In this document: one piece after another, positions 8,029 through 15,543 of the stretch
Position numbering within the stretch: position 1 is the first letter of the stretch
Layout: every line of letters starts with the position of its first letter
NCBI GenBank assembly: GCA_028277485.1
Contig: JANQGE010000117.1
Span: 62,001 to 126,000, forward strand
Length of the DNA: 64,000 nucleotides
Reading direction: 5' to 3'
DNA from: Chlorobium sp.
Lineage (GTDB): Bacteria > Bacteroidota > Chlorobiia > Chlorobiales > Chlorobiaceae
The notes under the pieces: generated by a model
The model's input: only the letters and a program-made list of their open reading frames with translations
Told to the model about the DNA's origin: nothing
The model's database searches: none
Position numbers and translations under genes: made by a program

Positions 8029-8969
8029 AACGGTTTAATGCTTTACGGACCGGGGAGCTTGTCAAGGTGGTTGCACTGGTTATTCCATTGCTTTTTGGTT
8101 GTGGTATTTCCGCATATGCAGCTTCTGCCGGAGAGCATGGTGAAGAAGGGCACGGAGGCCCAGGTGAAGTCATCATGCATCATATTCTCGACAGCAATGT
8201 CATGGCGTTTGAGCCTTTCGCCGAATTCGAACTCCCGAAAATAGTTGTCGGTGGTTTTGATATATCGATTACCCGTCACGTTGTTTTTATGTGGATTGCA
8301 GCGGTTATTCTGTTGCTGGTTTTCGGTTATGTCGGCAAAAAATATAAGTCCATCAGCAACAGTCAGGCTCCGGGCGGCCTTGCAAACGCCATGGAGGCGC
8401 TTGTTGAGTTTATCCGTCTCGATGTTGCAAAATCCAACATCGGTGAGGGCTATGAGAAACATATGCCATACCTGCTTACGGTGTTTGTCTTTATTCTGTT
8501 GCTGAATCTTCTCGGTCTGATTCCATACGGAGCTGCAGCTACAGGCAATATTAGCGTGACACTCACGCTTGCTGTATTTACTTTTCTCATTACCCAAGTA
8601 TCGGCGATCAAGGCAAACGGCATCAAGGGGTATCTTGCTCATCTTACCGCGGGTACGCACTGGGCGCTCTGGATTATCATGATTCCGATCGAAATTATCG
8701 GTTTGTTTGCCAAGCCATTTGCGCTGACTGTTCGACTTTTTGCCAATATGACCGCCGGGCACATCATAATTCTCAGCCTGATTTTTATCAGCTTTATTCT
8801 GCAAAGCTACATTGTAGCAGTGTTTGTGTCGGTACCGTTTGCCATATTTATCTATTTGATCAAGATTTTTGTTTCTTTCCTTCAGGCCTTTATTTTTACG
8901 ATGCTCTCTGCACTCTTTATCGGGCTTGCTTCTTCGCATGAAGATCACGAAGCAGAGGCTGCGCATTGA
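8025..8969 (+). CDS. atpB: ATP synthase F0 subunit a
   Basis: A 314-residue subunit a that forms the proton half-channels against the c-ring. The essential arginine lies in LTVRLFANMTAGH near residue 240. Several hydrophobic helices follow a 25-residue signal-like N-terminus and a His/Gly-rich segment (HGEEGHGGPGE). This N-terminal extension is longer than in E. coli. The C-terminus ends in His/Glu-rich residues. It is translationally coupled to the preceding gene by ATGA. Confidence 0.95.
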   Translation: MKRFNALRTGELVKVVALVIPLLFGCGISAYAASAGEHGEEGHGGPGEVIMHHILDSNVMAFEPFAEFELPKIVVGGFDISITRHVVFMWIAAVILLLVFGYVGKKYKSISNSQAPGGLANAMEALVEFIRLDVAKSNIGEGYEKHMPYLLTVFVFILLLNLLGLIPYGAAATGNISVTLTLAVFTFLITQVSAIKANGIKGYLAHLTAGTHWALWIIMIPIEIIGLFAKPFALTVRLFANMTAGHIIILSLIFISFILQSYIVAVFVSVPFAIFIYLIKIFVSFLQAFIFTMLSALFIGLASSHEDHEAEAAH

Positions 8970-9083
8970 CCGGGAAGAGAATATTCTTATTAATTAGTTA
9001 TATTTTGTACCTTTGTCAGGATTTTAAACCGTTTTTTGCAATAAGTTTCAATACATAACAAATCATTTGGAGGGAATTAAAAC

Positions 9084-9320
9084 ATGGAAGGTTTGGGTAA
9101 TGAAGGCTTGGGTTATCTGGGTGCCGGTATAGCCGCAGGTTTAGCTGTTCTTGGGGCAGGTCTTGGTATAGGTCGGATTGCCGGTTCTGCCGCTGAAGGA
9201 ACCGCACGCAATCCCGAGGCAACTGCAGATATCCGTACAACCATGATCATTGCCGCCGCGCTTATCGAGGGGGTGGCCTTGTTCGGTGAGGTTATTGCAG
9301 TGTTGCTGGTTTTGAAGTAG
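9084..9320 (+). CDS. atpE: ATP synthase F0 subunit c
   Basis: A 78-residue hairpin proteolipid of the rotor ring. Helix 1 is glycine/alanine-rich (GAGIAAGLAVLGAGLGIG), the polar loop is RNPEA, and helix 2 carries the ion-binding glutamate in ALIEGVALFGEV. Neither the glutamine in helix 1 nor the Ser/Thr next to the glutamate, both marks of Na+-binding c subunits, is present. This points to a proton-driven ring. ATG 9084 follows GGAGGG by about 8 bases. Confidence 0.97.
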   Translation: MEGLGNEGLGYLGAGIAAGLAVLGAGLGIGRIAGSAAEGTARNPEATADIRTTMIIAAALIEGVALFGEVIAVLLVLK

Positions 9321-9350
9321 GCGGAAAATATATAGATCATATGTCATGAA

Positions 9351-9382
9351 CCGAATGCGGCAATGGAGTGCGCCGCATTCGG
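9351..9382. other. Perfect 11-bp inverted repeat between atpE and atpF
   Basis: CCGAATGCGGC at 9351-9361 pairs exactly with GCCGCATTCGG at 9372-9382 around a 10-base loop. No T-run follows, so it is unlikely to be a strong terminator. It may stabilise the atpE message or tune the c-subunit ratio, as intercistronic hairpins do in other atp operons. That role is inference. Confidence 0.7.
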
Positions 9383-9415
9383 GATTTATCCAATCGTAAA
9401 GGAGAATAGTATTCC

Positions 9416-9943
9416 ATGCTTACGTCAGGAATTATAATTCTTAGCGGGGGCCTGCTCGACCCTAACCCGGGTTTGATTTTCTGGACCACCGTGACGTTCC
9501 TCGTTGTGCTCTTCATTCTGAAAAAGTTTACCTGGGGGCCAATGCTGAGTGCTCTTGAGGAAAGAGAGAAGGGTATCCAGAGCTCTATTGACCGTGCCCG
9601 CACGGCAAAAGATGAGGCTGAGGAAGTGCTGAAAAAGAACAGGGACCTTTTGGCAAAGGCGGATGCGGATGCTGAAAAGATAATTCGGGAAGGAAAAGAG
9701 TATGGAGACAAGATCAAGGCGGAAATTACCGAGAAGGCTCACACGGAAGCTTCCAGAATGATAGCGTCGGCGAAGGAAGAGATCGAGCAGGAAAAGCGTC
9801 GTGCGCTGGATGAGCTGAGAACCGAGGTTGCTGATCTTGCGGTGAGAGGCGCCGAGAAAATCATCATGGCGAACCTGGATGCTGAAAAGCATAAGAAAAT
9901 CGTTGACAGCATGATCCAGGAGCTTTCAAAAAACCGTAACTGA
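9416..9943 (+). CDS. atpF: ATP synthase F0 subunit b
   Basis: A 175-residue peripheral-stalk subunit. It has a single N-terminal transmembrane helix at about residues 18-40 (FWTTVTFLVVLFILKKF), then a long charged, alanine-rich coiled coil that dimerises and reaches F1. AAGGAG lies about 11 bases before ATG 9416. It sits between subunits c and delta as usual. Confidence 0.94.
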   Translation: MLTSGIIILSGGLLDPNPGLIFWTTVTFLVVLFILKKFTWGPMLSALEEREKGIQSSIDRARTAKDEAEEVLKKNRDLLAKADADAEKIIREGKEYGDKIKAEITEKAHTEASRMIASAKEEIEQEKRRALDELRTEVADLAVRGAEKIIMANLDAEKHKKIVDSMIQELSKNRN

Positions 9944-9956
9944 AAACGCCTCCGAA

Positions 9957-10499
9957 ATGTCAAGTACAATAGCGAGCCGGCGTTATGCCAAGGCTTTACT
10001 GGATGTCGCAGAAGAGAGCGGTTTGGTCGAGCAGATAGCCGGGGATCTTGCAGCGATCCGTGAGACCGTTACAGACTCGCGAGACCTCATCAACATGGTG
10101 AGAAGCCCTATCATTAAGGGGGATACCAAGGCCCGTGTTCTGAAAGAAGTCTTCAAAGACAAGCTGGATGGTACAACCGTTCTGTTTATCGATCTGCTGT
10201 GCCGGAAAAAACGAGCCGCCCTTCTCGTGGACGTCATCAATGAATACTATGCTCTTCGCGATGAGCGGGAAGGTATTGTCAACATAGATGTTACAAGTGC
10301 TGTTGAGCTTGATGGGGAACAGTCCAAAAAGCTCATCAATGGTCTGGCATCCTATACCGGTAAAAAAGTCCAGGCGCGGTTGTCTCTTGACAAAGGGCTG
10401 CTTGGGGGCGTGACCGTGAAAATCGGTGATACGATTCTGGACGGCAGTGTAAAACACCAGCTGCAGGTGCTGAAAAGTGCTCTTGTGAAAAGCGCCTGA
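9957..10499 (+). CDS. atpH: ATP synthase F1 subunit delta
   Basis: A 180-residue OSCP/delta subunit linking the peripheral stalk to the alpha3beta3 head. The N-terminal IASRRYAKALLDVAEE and C-terminal LLGGVTVKIGDTILDGSVKHQL are family signatures. It is the last gene of this atp run. A repeat copy and a tRNA follow instead of atpA and atpG, so the remaining F1 genes are elsewhere. Confidence 0.94.
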   Translation: MSSTIASRRYAKALLDVAEESGLVEQIAGDLAAIRETVTDSRDLINMVRSPIIKGDTKARVLKEVFKDKLDGTTVLFIDLLCRKKRAALLVDVINEYYALRDEREGIVNIDVTSAVELDGEQSKKLINGLASYTGKKVQARLSLDKGLLGGVTVKIGDTILDGSVKHQLQVLKSALVKSA

Positions 10500-10504
10500 C
10501 TGTT

Positions 10505-10642
10505 GGGTGCCTCCATTGCCGTGAGCGGCATGAGTACGAGAGGCAGGCAGGCAGGCAGGCAGGCAGGCGGAGCGCAGAAAACCTTTCCTATCCGCTCAAC
10601 GAAGCAATTGAGTCGCGGAATACAATACACATAGAGTTGTCC
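10505..10642. repeat. Dispersed hairpin element carrying a tetranucleotide expansion
   Basis: It starts gggtgcctccattgccgtga and ends atagagttgtcc, antisense to the short-form reference copy. The usual single 'caaggcggacggagcgc' core is replaced by seven tandem AGGC units. The right half (tatccgctcaacgaagcaat) is conserved. It lies just after atpH. Confidence 0.8.
10541..10568. repeat. (AGGC)7 microsatellite
   Basis: Seven perfect tandem copies of AGGC occupy 28 bp inside the dispersed element. Other copies have one 'aaggcgg' here, so the array looks like slippage expansion of that core. It is non-coding. Confidence 0.95.
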
Positions 10643-10683
10643 TGTTGTAAGTACAGCCTACGAACCCGCACCTGCCTGTTAAT

Positions 10684-10756
10684 GGGGCTTTAGCTCAGTT
10701 GGTAGAGCGTCTCGTTCGCAATGAGAAGGTCAGGGGTTCAACTCCCCTAAGCTCCA
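10684..10756 (+). tRNA. tRNA-Ala (anticodon CGC)
   Basis: A 73-nt cloverleaf. The acceptor stem GGGGCTT/AAGCTCC contains the G3-U70 wobble pair that identifies alanine tRNAs. The D-arm is GCTCAGTTGGTAGAGC, the anticodon loop TTCGCAA has CGC in positions 34-36, and the T-arm is AGGGGTTCAACTCCCCT. The discriminator base is A, and CCA is not encoded. Confidence 0.96.
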
Positions 10757-10792
10757 CGAAGAAGCATTTCAGTGAAATTCAGAGAACTCCAC

Positions 10793-10824
10793 AAAGCCCG
10801 GGCAATTCAGGGCTTTTCTGTTTT
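10793..10824 (+). terminator. Rho-independent terminator after tRNA-Ala
   Basis: AAAGCCC (10793-10799) pairs with GGGCTTT (10810-10816) around a 10-base loop. A T-rich tail (ttttctgtttt) follows. The position downstream of the tRNA fits termination of its transcript. Confidence 0.75.
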
Positions 10825-10990
10825 GTACTTAAAGAAATGCAATAGATATCTTTGCTTGCTGTAAGTAGTCGATGAACGCATCCCTATTGCAAAAATACAG
10901 TATATCTTGCGGCTCCACATCAGTGGCTCGTTTGAAAATCTGTAGTAGAGCTACTAGATCATGTTGGAATCAAGAAACAAAAGAAGCGAA

Positions 10991-11545
10991 ATGAAGAAGA
11001 CGACTCCATTGCTGGTATTCATGATCCTCGCAGGGCTCATCATCCCGGATACGGCCTACACTAAGGACTCCCACGACCATCATGATCATGATGAAAGCGG
11101 CATCGAGATTGGGCTTTCGATCGGGTATGTGCATCTTGAAGAGGAAGGCGAACACCACGAAGAGGAGGGGCATCATGAAGAAGATGGTCACTCCGACGAT
11201 GCACTGGGTGTTCATCTCCACATCGGCAAACGACTGGCTGATGACGGCATTCTTTCCCATGTATCGCTCGGTATCGGCAGCGAGGTGATTTTTGCAGACG
11301 AGGAGCACTACGGACTGAATGCATTCACGTCAATCTATCCCTGGCGAGGCTTGGTACTCAGTATTGGCCCGGCTGTCGAGTGGTCCAAACACGAAGGTCA
11401 ATGGGAATCGCACTACTCGACACACATGGAGGCAGCATACGTATTTGATATGGATGAATTCCATCTTGGACCGATTGTCGGCTACTCGAAGTCGAACCAC
11501 GGCGAGCACTATACGGTCGGGGTTCATCTGGGTTACCATCTCTGA
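10991..11545 (+). CDS. Histidine-rich secreted beta-barrel-like protein
   Basis: A 184-residue protein of unassigned function. ATG 10991 gives a clear signal peptide (MKKTTPLLVFMILAGLIIP); an in-frame ATG at 10961 would add ten charged residues and is less likely. The mature N-terminus has two His/Asp/Glu clusters (SHDHHDHDES, then EGEHHEEEGHHEED). The rest alternates hydrophobic and polar residues in strand-like stretches (GIEIGLSIGYVHL, HLGPIVGYSKS, YTVGVHLGYHL), as in small outer-membrane barrels. The His clusters suggest binding of zinc, nickel or similar ions. It lies next to an integrase remnant and is probably accessory. Confidence 0.6.
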   Translation: MKKTTPLLVFMILAGLIIPDTAYTKDSHDHHDHDESGIEIGLSIGYVHLEEEGEHHEEEGHHEEDGHSDDALGVHLHIGKRLADDGILSHVSLGIGSEVIFADEEHYGLNAFTSIYPWRGLVLSIGPAVEWSKHEGQWESHYSTHMEAAYVFDMDEFHLGPIVGYSKSNHGEHYTVGVHLGYHL

Positions 11546-11621
11546 TCGTGAGCCGGGCCGGATAATCCTCTCCACCAGACGCGTTCTACCCATAGAATTC
11601 TTCGAACGGTAGCGAAGATGA

Positions 11622-11789
11622 ATAGCTGCTCGACGGTTAACGCTGGCGTTCAGCCTGGACGCTCTCGAGGCCCAGCTTGGGCACCGCGTTCCTGATCGGC
11701 TCGGTACGGCATACAATCGCACCCAACACATCGAAGAGCGGAAGAGAATGATGCAGGCCTGGGCGGATTATCTGGATGGGTTGAAGTAA
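11622..11789 (+). pseudogene. Tyrosine (phage-type) integrase, C-terminal remnant
   Basis: After a stop at 11619 the frame reads 55 residues ending in TAA at 11787-11789. The part LEAQLGH, then TAYNR, HIEERKRMMQAWADYLDGLK closely resembles the C-terminus of P4-type tyrosine integrases, which follows the catalytic tyrosine. The catalytic domain itself is missing, so this is a fragment. It lies about 0.9 kb from tRNA-Ala, a common target for such integrases. Confidence 0.7.
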
Positions 11790-12023
11790 TGCTGGAAGTT
11801 GGATGGGAGTTGGAATATGCCCGGTTGAGAGCGAAAAAGGTTGTTACTAATAGTTGTTTGTCTTGCTGAACAACGTTCCCCTACTCCTACTCTCCCCTAC
11901 TCCCCACTCCTGGCTGCGACTGAAGCCGTTTGCGTGCATCATGGATAAACAAACCCGTTAGTCCGCAATGGAAGCCGATCCCCCGACAGACCCGCTTGCC
12001 GGGCTTTTCGATGAATACCGCGG

Positions 12024-12341
12024 CTAGTGCGATAGTTTTAAGACTGCTACGCCACTAATGATTAACAAAACTCCAAAAAATCTCATTAGATTTGTTGAAT
12101 CACCAAAAAATATTATACCGACCAAAAATGTTCCTGCAGCGCCAATACCAGTCCAGACAGCATATGATGTACCAATGGGAATTTGTTTTTGAGCAAGCCA
12201 AAGTAGAAAACCACTTAATGCCATGCAGAATATGGCCAATATAACTCCAGTGATTCTTGTATTAATTTGCTGAGCCATCTTAAGGCCTACTGGCCAGCCA
12301 ATTTCAAACAAACCGGCCAAAACAAGATATATCCATGCCAT
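12024..12341 (-). CDS. gdx: SMR-family guanidinium exporter (SugE/Gdx type)
   Basis: A 105-residue protein with four transmembrane helices. The essential glutamate is in LFEIGWPVGLKMA (about residue 13), and GTSYAVWTGIGAAGT in helix 3 is a SugE/Gdx subtype mark. These proteins exchange guanidinium for protons; some also export quaternary ammonium compounds. The gene is visibly richer in A/T at third positions than the surrounding housekeeping genes, which suggests acquisition. The upstream region holds a 44-bp palindrome but no recognisable guanidine riboswitch. Confidence 0.88.
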   Translation of the reverse strand: MAWIYLVLAGLFEIGWPVGLKMAQQINTRITGVILAIFCMALSGFLLWLAQKQIPIGTSYAVWTGIGAAGTFLVGIIFFGDSTNLMRFFGVLLIISGVAVLKLSH

Positions 12342-12409
12342 GATTACTACCTTTAAAATCGTTTACATAGTTATCTATGGAGTGCTAACATTATTTGTTA
12401 TCTACACTA

Positions 12410-12453
12410 CAGTATTTCATACAAGCCCACATAATGGGCTCATATAAATACTG
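12410..12453. promoter_or_regulatory. Long imperfect palindrome upstream of gdx
   Basis: On the gdx strand, CAGTATTT pairs with AAATACTG at the outer ends and AGCCCA with TGGGCT at the centre, with a short loop ttatg. The element starts about 70 bp upstream of the gdx ATG. It could be an RNA hairpin in the leader or a protein site. It lacks the ACGR loops of guanidine-II riboswitches. Confidence 0.5.
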
Positions 12454-12869
12454 CCAAAATTCTTTTTTATTCCGTTCGTTTACTATCTATAGCAAGAAAA
12501 GATATCTCTTATACTGTTTACGCATAAGTGACCCACAAATTATTTTTCTTCATCTACCCTCCACATCTCCGCACAATTTCGTTACTTCTGTCGATAATAA
12601 AGCATTTCACCTATCCCGCGCCCGGCCCGGTACACCGCTCCCTCGACTGCTTGATTACACCCGCTATAGGGGCTGTGCAGCGCGGCTTTTGATCGGGCAC
12701 AATCGTTAGAACTTCCATAAGTAGTAAGTAGGGGACATCCTATATTAGGTTTAAAAGTATTTTGTTCGTCATTCCGTGTTTATGTGCGGTTAAGGACCGT
12801 TGCAACAAACGTCCATGCTGTAGTTCTGTAGACATTAAATGCGTGCATAGCCTGTGTGATTCACACACA
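12454..12869. other. Gene-free accessory stretch
   Basis: About 415 bp between gdx and hipA, both on the minus strand. It is AT-rich on the left and mixed on the right. I see no convincing coding frame, RNA gene or repeat family. A small TGTGTG-att-CACACA hairpin lies at about 12856-12870, at the hipA 3' end. Confidence 0.5.
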
Positions 12870-14174
12870 TCATTTCAAATGAATAAGGGTTTTGGCGATT
12901 TGGTCTCGCAGGCCGGGTGAAACCGCTACTTCATCGGCATATTGTTTCCATTGTGCGACAACTGCATTGACTTCGTCAATGATGTCGGCGGCTTTTTTTA
13001 CGCTTACGGCATTGCCGATAGTCAGCAGATCTTCTTTTGTGATGTTCGTCCGTTTCCCGTTGATGCTCAAAGCATGCTGACTAACCCATTGATGATTGGG
13101 CTGATAGGCATGGCAAACATCATAAGCCGGCGCCAGTTCCCATTTGGCGGCCTGCTTCAACCGGAACGAAAAGTTTTTGGTGTGGTCATCACAGTTTCGG
13201 GCCGCCACATTGAACGCCATCCTTCTGAACATCTGCTCAGCGTCGGGATAAGGCAGTTTCAATTCACGCATGGTTTGAAAAAGCTGCTCATAGCTGAAAC
13301 TCATGACTAAGTTGTAGTCGAAATGCTTTAATGCACTGAATGTCTGAATGTGGTGTTTCGTCGATCCACCTTCCCGGTCGAAACGCTTGGTCATAAAGTG
13401 CGCTCTTTCGTTTTCTTCAAGCAATCGGCATGGCATCATGATTATGCCGCAGGCTTGGGCCATGTTATAGTATGCCATTTCCACCCTGCCGTAGCCGTGA
13501 GAGGTTCCCAGTTGCACGTCACTCACCCCGTCCAGCTTTAAAAGCCAATGTTCGAAACCTTTCGGGGCATTGGTCTGGCCGGATCGTACTTCTCTTGTTT
13601 CTTCGTTGTAGGCAATCACGGCCTTCGGCCTTGCGCCGCCAGCTGAAGTACCGATACGGACAAGTTCCGACACTGCCTTTTTCGCATCATCATCCAGGTT
13701 GGCTGCAAAGGCTTCTTTTTTGGAGAGCATGTTTTTTGCAATGTCCACCAGAGTCTCTATCTCAACAGAGAAGGTTCTTTTTTTCGCTTTCCAAACAGGC
13801 GGTTCGAACTCCAAGGCCCCCATTCCTCGGGTACCGATAAAGCAGAGCATCTCCACCGGATTCATGCTGTTCTGTGGACGGCCCTGTTGGGCCAGCCACA
13901 GGTTGATCAACTCATTTCCATATCGGTCAGGCAGAACGTCGGCTAATAACCCCGGCAATCCTTTGAAACTGTCCAGTTCAGGCTCGGCTTTTTTGCGCAA
14001 GTTAGGAAACACAAACGTGCTTGTAGTAGCGGAAATGGGCATTTGCAGGGGGGCTATATCCCATCCCTTTGCCTTGAATCGGGGATCATATTCAAACGTG
14101 GCCAAGCCGGCGGCATCGTCCCATGCCACGGCTCCTGCCAACTCGTTCCATATTCCGACTTCCGCTACGTCCAT
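12870..14174 (-). CDS. hipA: HipA-family serine/threonine kinase toxin
   Basis: A 434-residue HipA-like toxin kinase; E. coli HipA phosphorylates glutamyl-tRNA synthetase and causes growth arrest. FNVAARNCDDHTKNFSF near residue 330 carries the catalytic Asp and the metal-binding Asn. The APAYDVCHA segment corresponds to the second metal-binding Asp. The SAGGARPKAVI segment matches the nucleotide/activation region. The length is close to the family norm and no frame break is seen. It starts 3 bp after the hipB stop, so the two are one operon. Confidence 0.9.
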   Translation of the reverse strand: MDVAEVGIWNELAGAVAWDDAAGLATFEYDPRFKAKGWDIAPLQMPISATTSTFVFPNLRKKAEPELDSFKGLPGLLADVLPDRYGNELINLWLAQQGRPQNSMNPVEMLCFIGTRGMGALEFEPPVWKAKKRTFSVEIETLVDIAKNMLSKKEAFAANLDDDAKKAVSELVRIGTSAGGARPKAVIAYNEETREVRSGQTNAPKGFEHWLLKLDGVSDVQLGTSHGYGRVEMAYYNMAQACGIIMMPCRLLEENERAHFMTKRFDREGGSTKHHIQTFSALKHFDYNLVMSFSYEQLFQTMRELKLPYPDAEQMFRRMAFNVAARNCDDHTKNFSFRLKQAAKWELAPAYDVCHAYQPNHQWVSQHALSINGKRTNITKEDLLTIGNAVSVKKAADIIDEVNAVVAQWKQYADEVAVSPGLRDQIAKTLIHLK

Positions 14175-14177
14175 TTT

Positions 14178-14525
14178 TCACCAATCATTTTTTGTTGTAT
14201 CATCGCCCGGTTTTCCTCTGGCGCGTTGTCTTTTTTCTTTCTGTATTTTTGCCAGCATCAAGGGACTGATGCGCTGTTCTACGACAAAAGCATCCATTAT
14301 CTGCAACTGGTCCAGTACCCTGAGTACCTGGATTAAAGTGGCGAGGGTAACAGTCTTGCCTCTTTCCAGCAAACTCAACGTTGATCGACTGATGCCAGCC
14401 GCATGTGCAAGTGTATCTTGGGTTTTGTTCTGTTCCAGGCGATGATGCCGCACAAATGTTCCTATTTGTCCGGCAAGCGCCTTGTCGCTCATTGCTGTCC
14501 AATTGGAGAATGATTTATCAGTCAT
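14178..14525 (-). CDS. hipB: HipB-like Xre-family antitoxin and repressor
   Basis: A 115-residue DNA-binding protein with a Cro/C1 helix-turn-helix at about residues 32-75 (KTQDTLAHAAGISRSTLSLL with following GKTVTLATLIQVL). The C-terminus is basic. It should neutralise HipA and repress the operon. The start may be ATG 14525 or the internal ATG at 14492; neither has a clear ribosome-binding site. A 6-bp inverted repeat lies just upstream of the first start. Confidence 0.85.
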   Translation of the reverse strand: MTDKSFSNWTAMSDKALAGQIGTFVRHHRLEQNKTQDTLAHAAGISRSTLSLLERGKTVTLATLIQVLRVLDQLQIMDAFVVEQRISPLMLAKIQKEKRQRARGKPGDDTTKNDW

Positions 14526-14531
14526 AATGTT

Positions 14532-14548
14532 ATTGATAGCGCATCAAT
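14532..14548. promoter_or_regulatory. Candidate HipB operator
   Basis: ATTGAT-AGCGC-ATCAAT is a perfect inverted repeat with a 5-bp spacer, 6 bp upstream of the hipB start. Its size and position fit an Xre-family autoregulatory site. Binding is inferred. Confidence 0.5.
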
Positions 14549-14919
14549 GCATGATTTTCCATTCAAAGTTACTGTTAATAACGCGGGAAATCAAATTGTT
14601 CGAATGATTTATCATTTAGCAAAGTACCATCCCCTCCTTCGGCTTATCGATGAAATCCGGTAGAACGCTGATCCTCAAGCATCGTTCCTGAATTCCGTGC
14701 TGCAGCAAAACCCCCATGCCTTGCGGGATGCTTATTAAGTGACGGTTAACTATTGTGAAGTATTATTTGTGTATCGTTTTGATTCTGTTTTACTTATATT
14801 GGCCTGCAGGTTCGGGTATTTTCTGTAACCGGGGCCTGCTGCTCTCATCCCGAAATGCAATGATCTTTGGAGGCCAAGGGATTCGTCAATAACTATAATT
14901 TCAACCAGAGGAGAGAACA
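14549..14919. other. Divergent intergenic region between hipBA and the DsrE-like gene
   Basis: About 370 bp with no coding frame of interest. Its left part must hold the hipBA promoter. The right part ends with a strong GAGGAG ribosome-binding site for the DsrE-like gene. This is the probable right edge of the accessory patch. Confidence 0.5.
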
Positions 14920-15366
14920 ATGATAGGTTCCATGAAATACGGTACGATGCTGCTTGCTATGCTGATGATGGTTATGATGCCTTTGCAGTCTCATGCGGCT
15001 GATGACGATGCTAAAGGTCTGTTTGTCGTCGTGACGACCCCGGATGCTCAAACACAGATGATGGCGATGGTTTTGTCGACAAAAACAGTGGAACAGGGTA
15101 AAAGCGTTCGTATGCTTCTGTGCGGCCCTGGTGGAGAGCTTGCTTTGAAAGACAGCAAGCAGACAGTGCTCAAGCCGCTCGACAAGTCACCGCAGATGCT
15201 GCTGAAAAGCCTTATTAAAAAGGGTGTTGCCGTAGAGGTATGCCCGCTTTTTCTTCCCAACAAAGGTGCTTCTCCTGATGATCTGATCGAGGGAGTAACG
15301 GTTGCAAGACCTCCCGTTGTTGCAGAAAGGCTTCGTGAAGAGGGGGTCAAGCTGTTCACCTTCTAA
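14920..15366 (+). CDS. Secreted DsrE/DsrF-like protein
   Basis: A 148-residue protein with an N-terminal signal peptide ending near SHA-ADD (residue 27) and one DsrE-like domain. DsrE folds appear in sulfur-relay proteins. The domain shows LFVVVTTPDAQTQMMAM and a cysteine in MLLCGPGGEL, plus a second in VEVCPLFLPN, positions that carry persulfide or disulfide in relatives. An envelope location is unusual for sulfur-relay DsrE proteins but common for this 'DsrE family protein' subgroup. GAGGAG precedes ATG 14920. A DUF2892 gene follows. Confidence 0.75.
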   Translation: MIGSMKYGTMLLAMLMMVMMPLQSHAADDDAKGLFVVVTTPDAQTQMMAMVLSTKTVEQGKSVRMLLCGPGGELALKDSKQTVLKPLDKSPQMLLKSLIKKGVAVEVCPLFLPNKGASPDDLIEGVTVARPPVVAERLREEGVKLFTF

Positions 15367-15543
15367 AAATCACCTCTATTGTTTCATTCGACAGGCAAGC
15401 CCCGCTCCGGAGAAAACCGGTGCGGGGGGAGGTAAAAAACACTTCGGGTTTTTGATATTACAGCCGCCGGGTTGTAATTTTACTGTTAGATTTTTTTGCT
15501 ACTTATTTTTTCCAAACAGTTTAAACATGAGGAACCTGAAAAG

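Noticed and set aside
8043..8966. 307-residue minus-strand frame
   Set aside because: It is the antisense shadow of atpB.
10541..10568. Phase-variable coding repeat
   Set aside because: The AGGC array lies outside any credible gene.
11790..12023. Integron attC site around gdx
   Set aside because: No paired RYYYAAC / GTTRRRY cores in the right spacing were found.
12342..12453. Guanidine riboswitch upstream of gdx
   Set aside because: The hairpin lacks the ACGR loops of guanidine-II and no ykkC or guanidine-III pattern was visible.
12395..12709. 104-residue plus-strand frame in the accessory patch
   Set aside because: Composition is irregular, there is no ribosome-binding site and no recognisable family.
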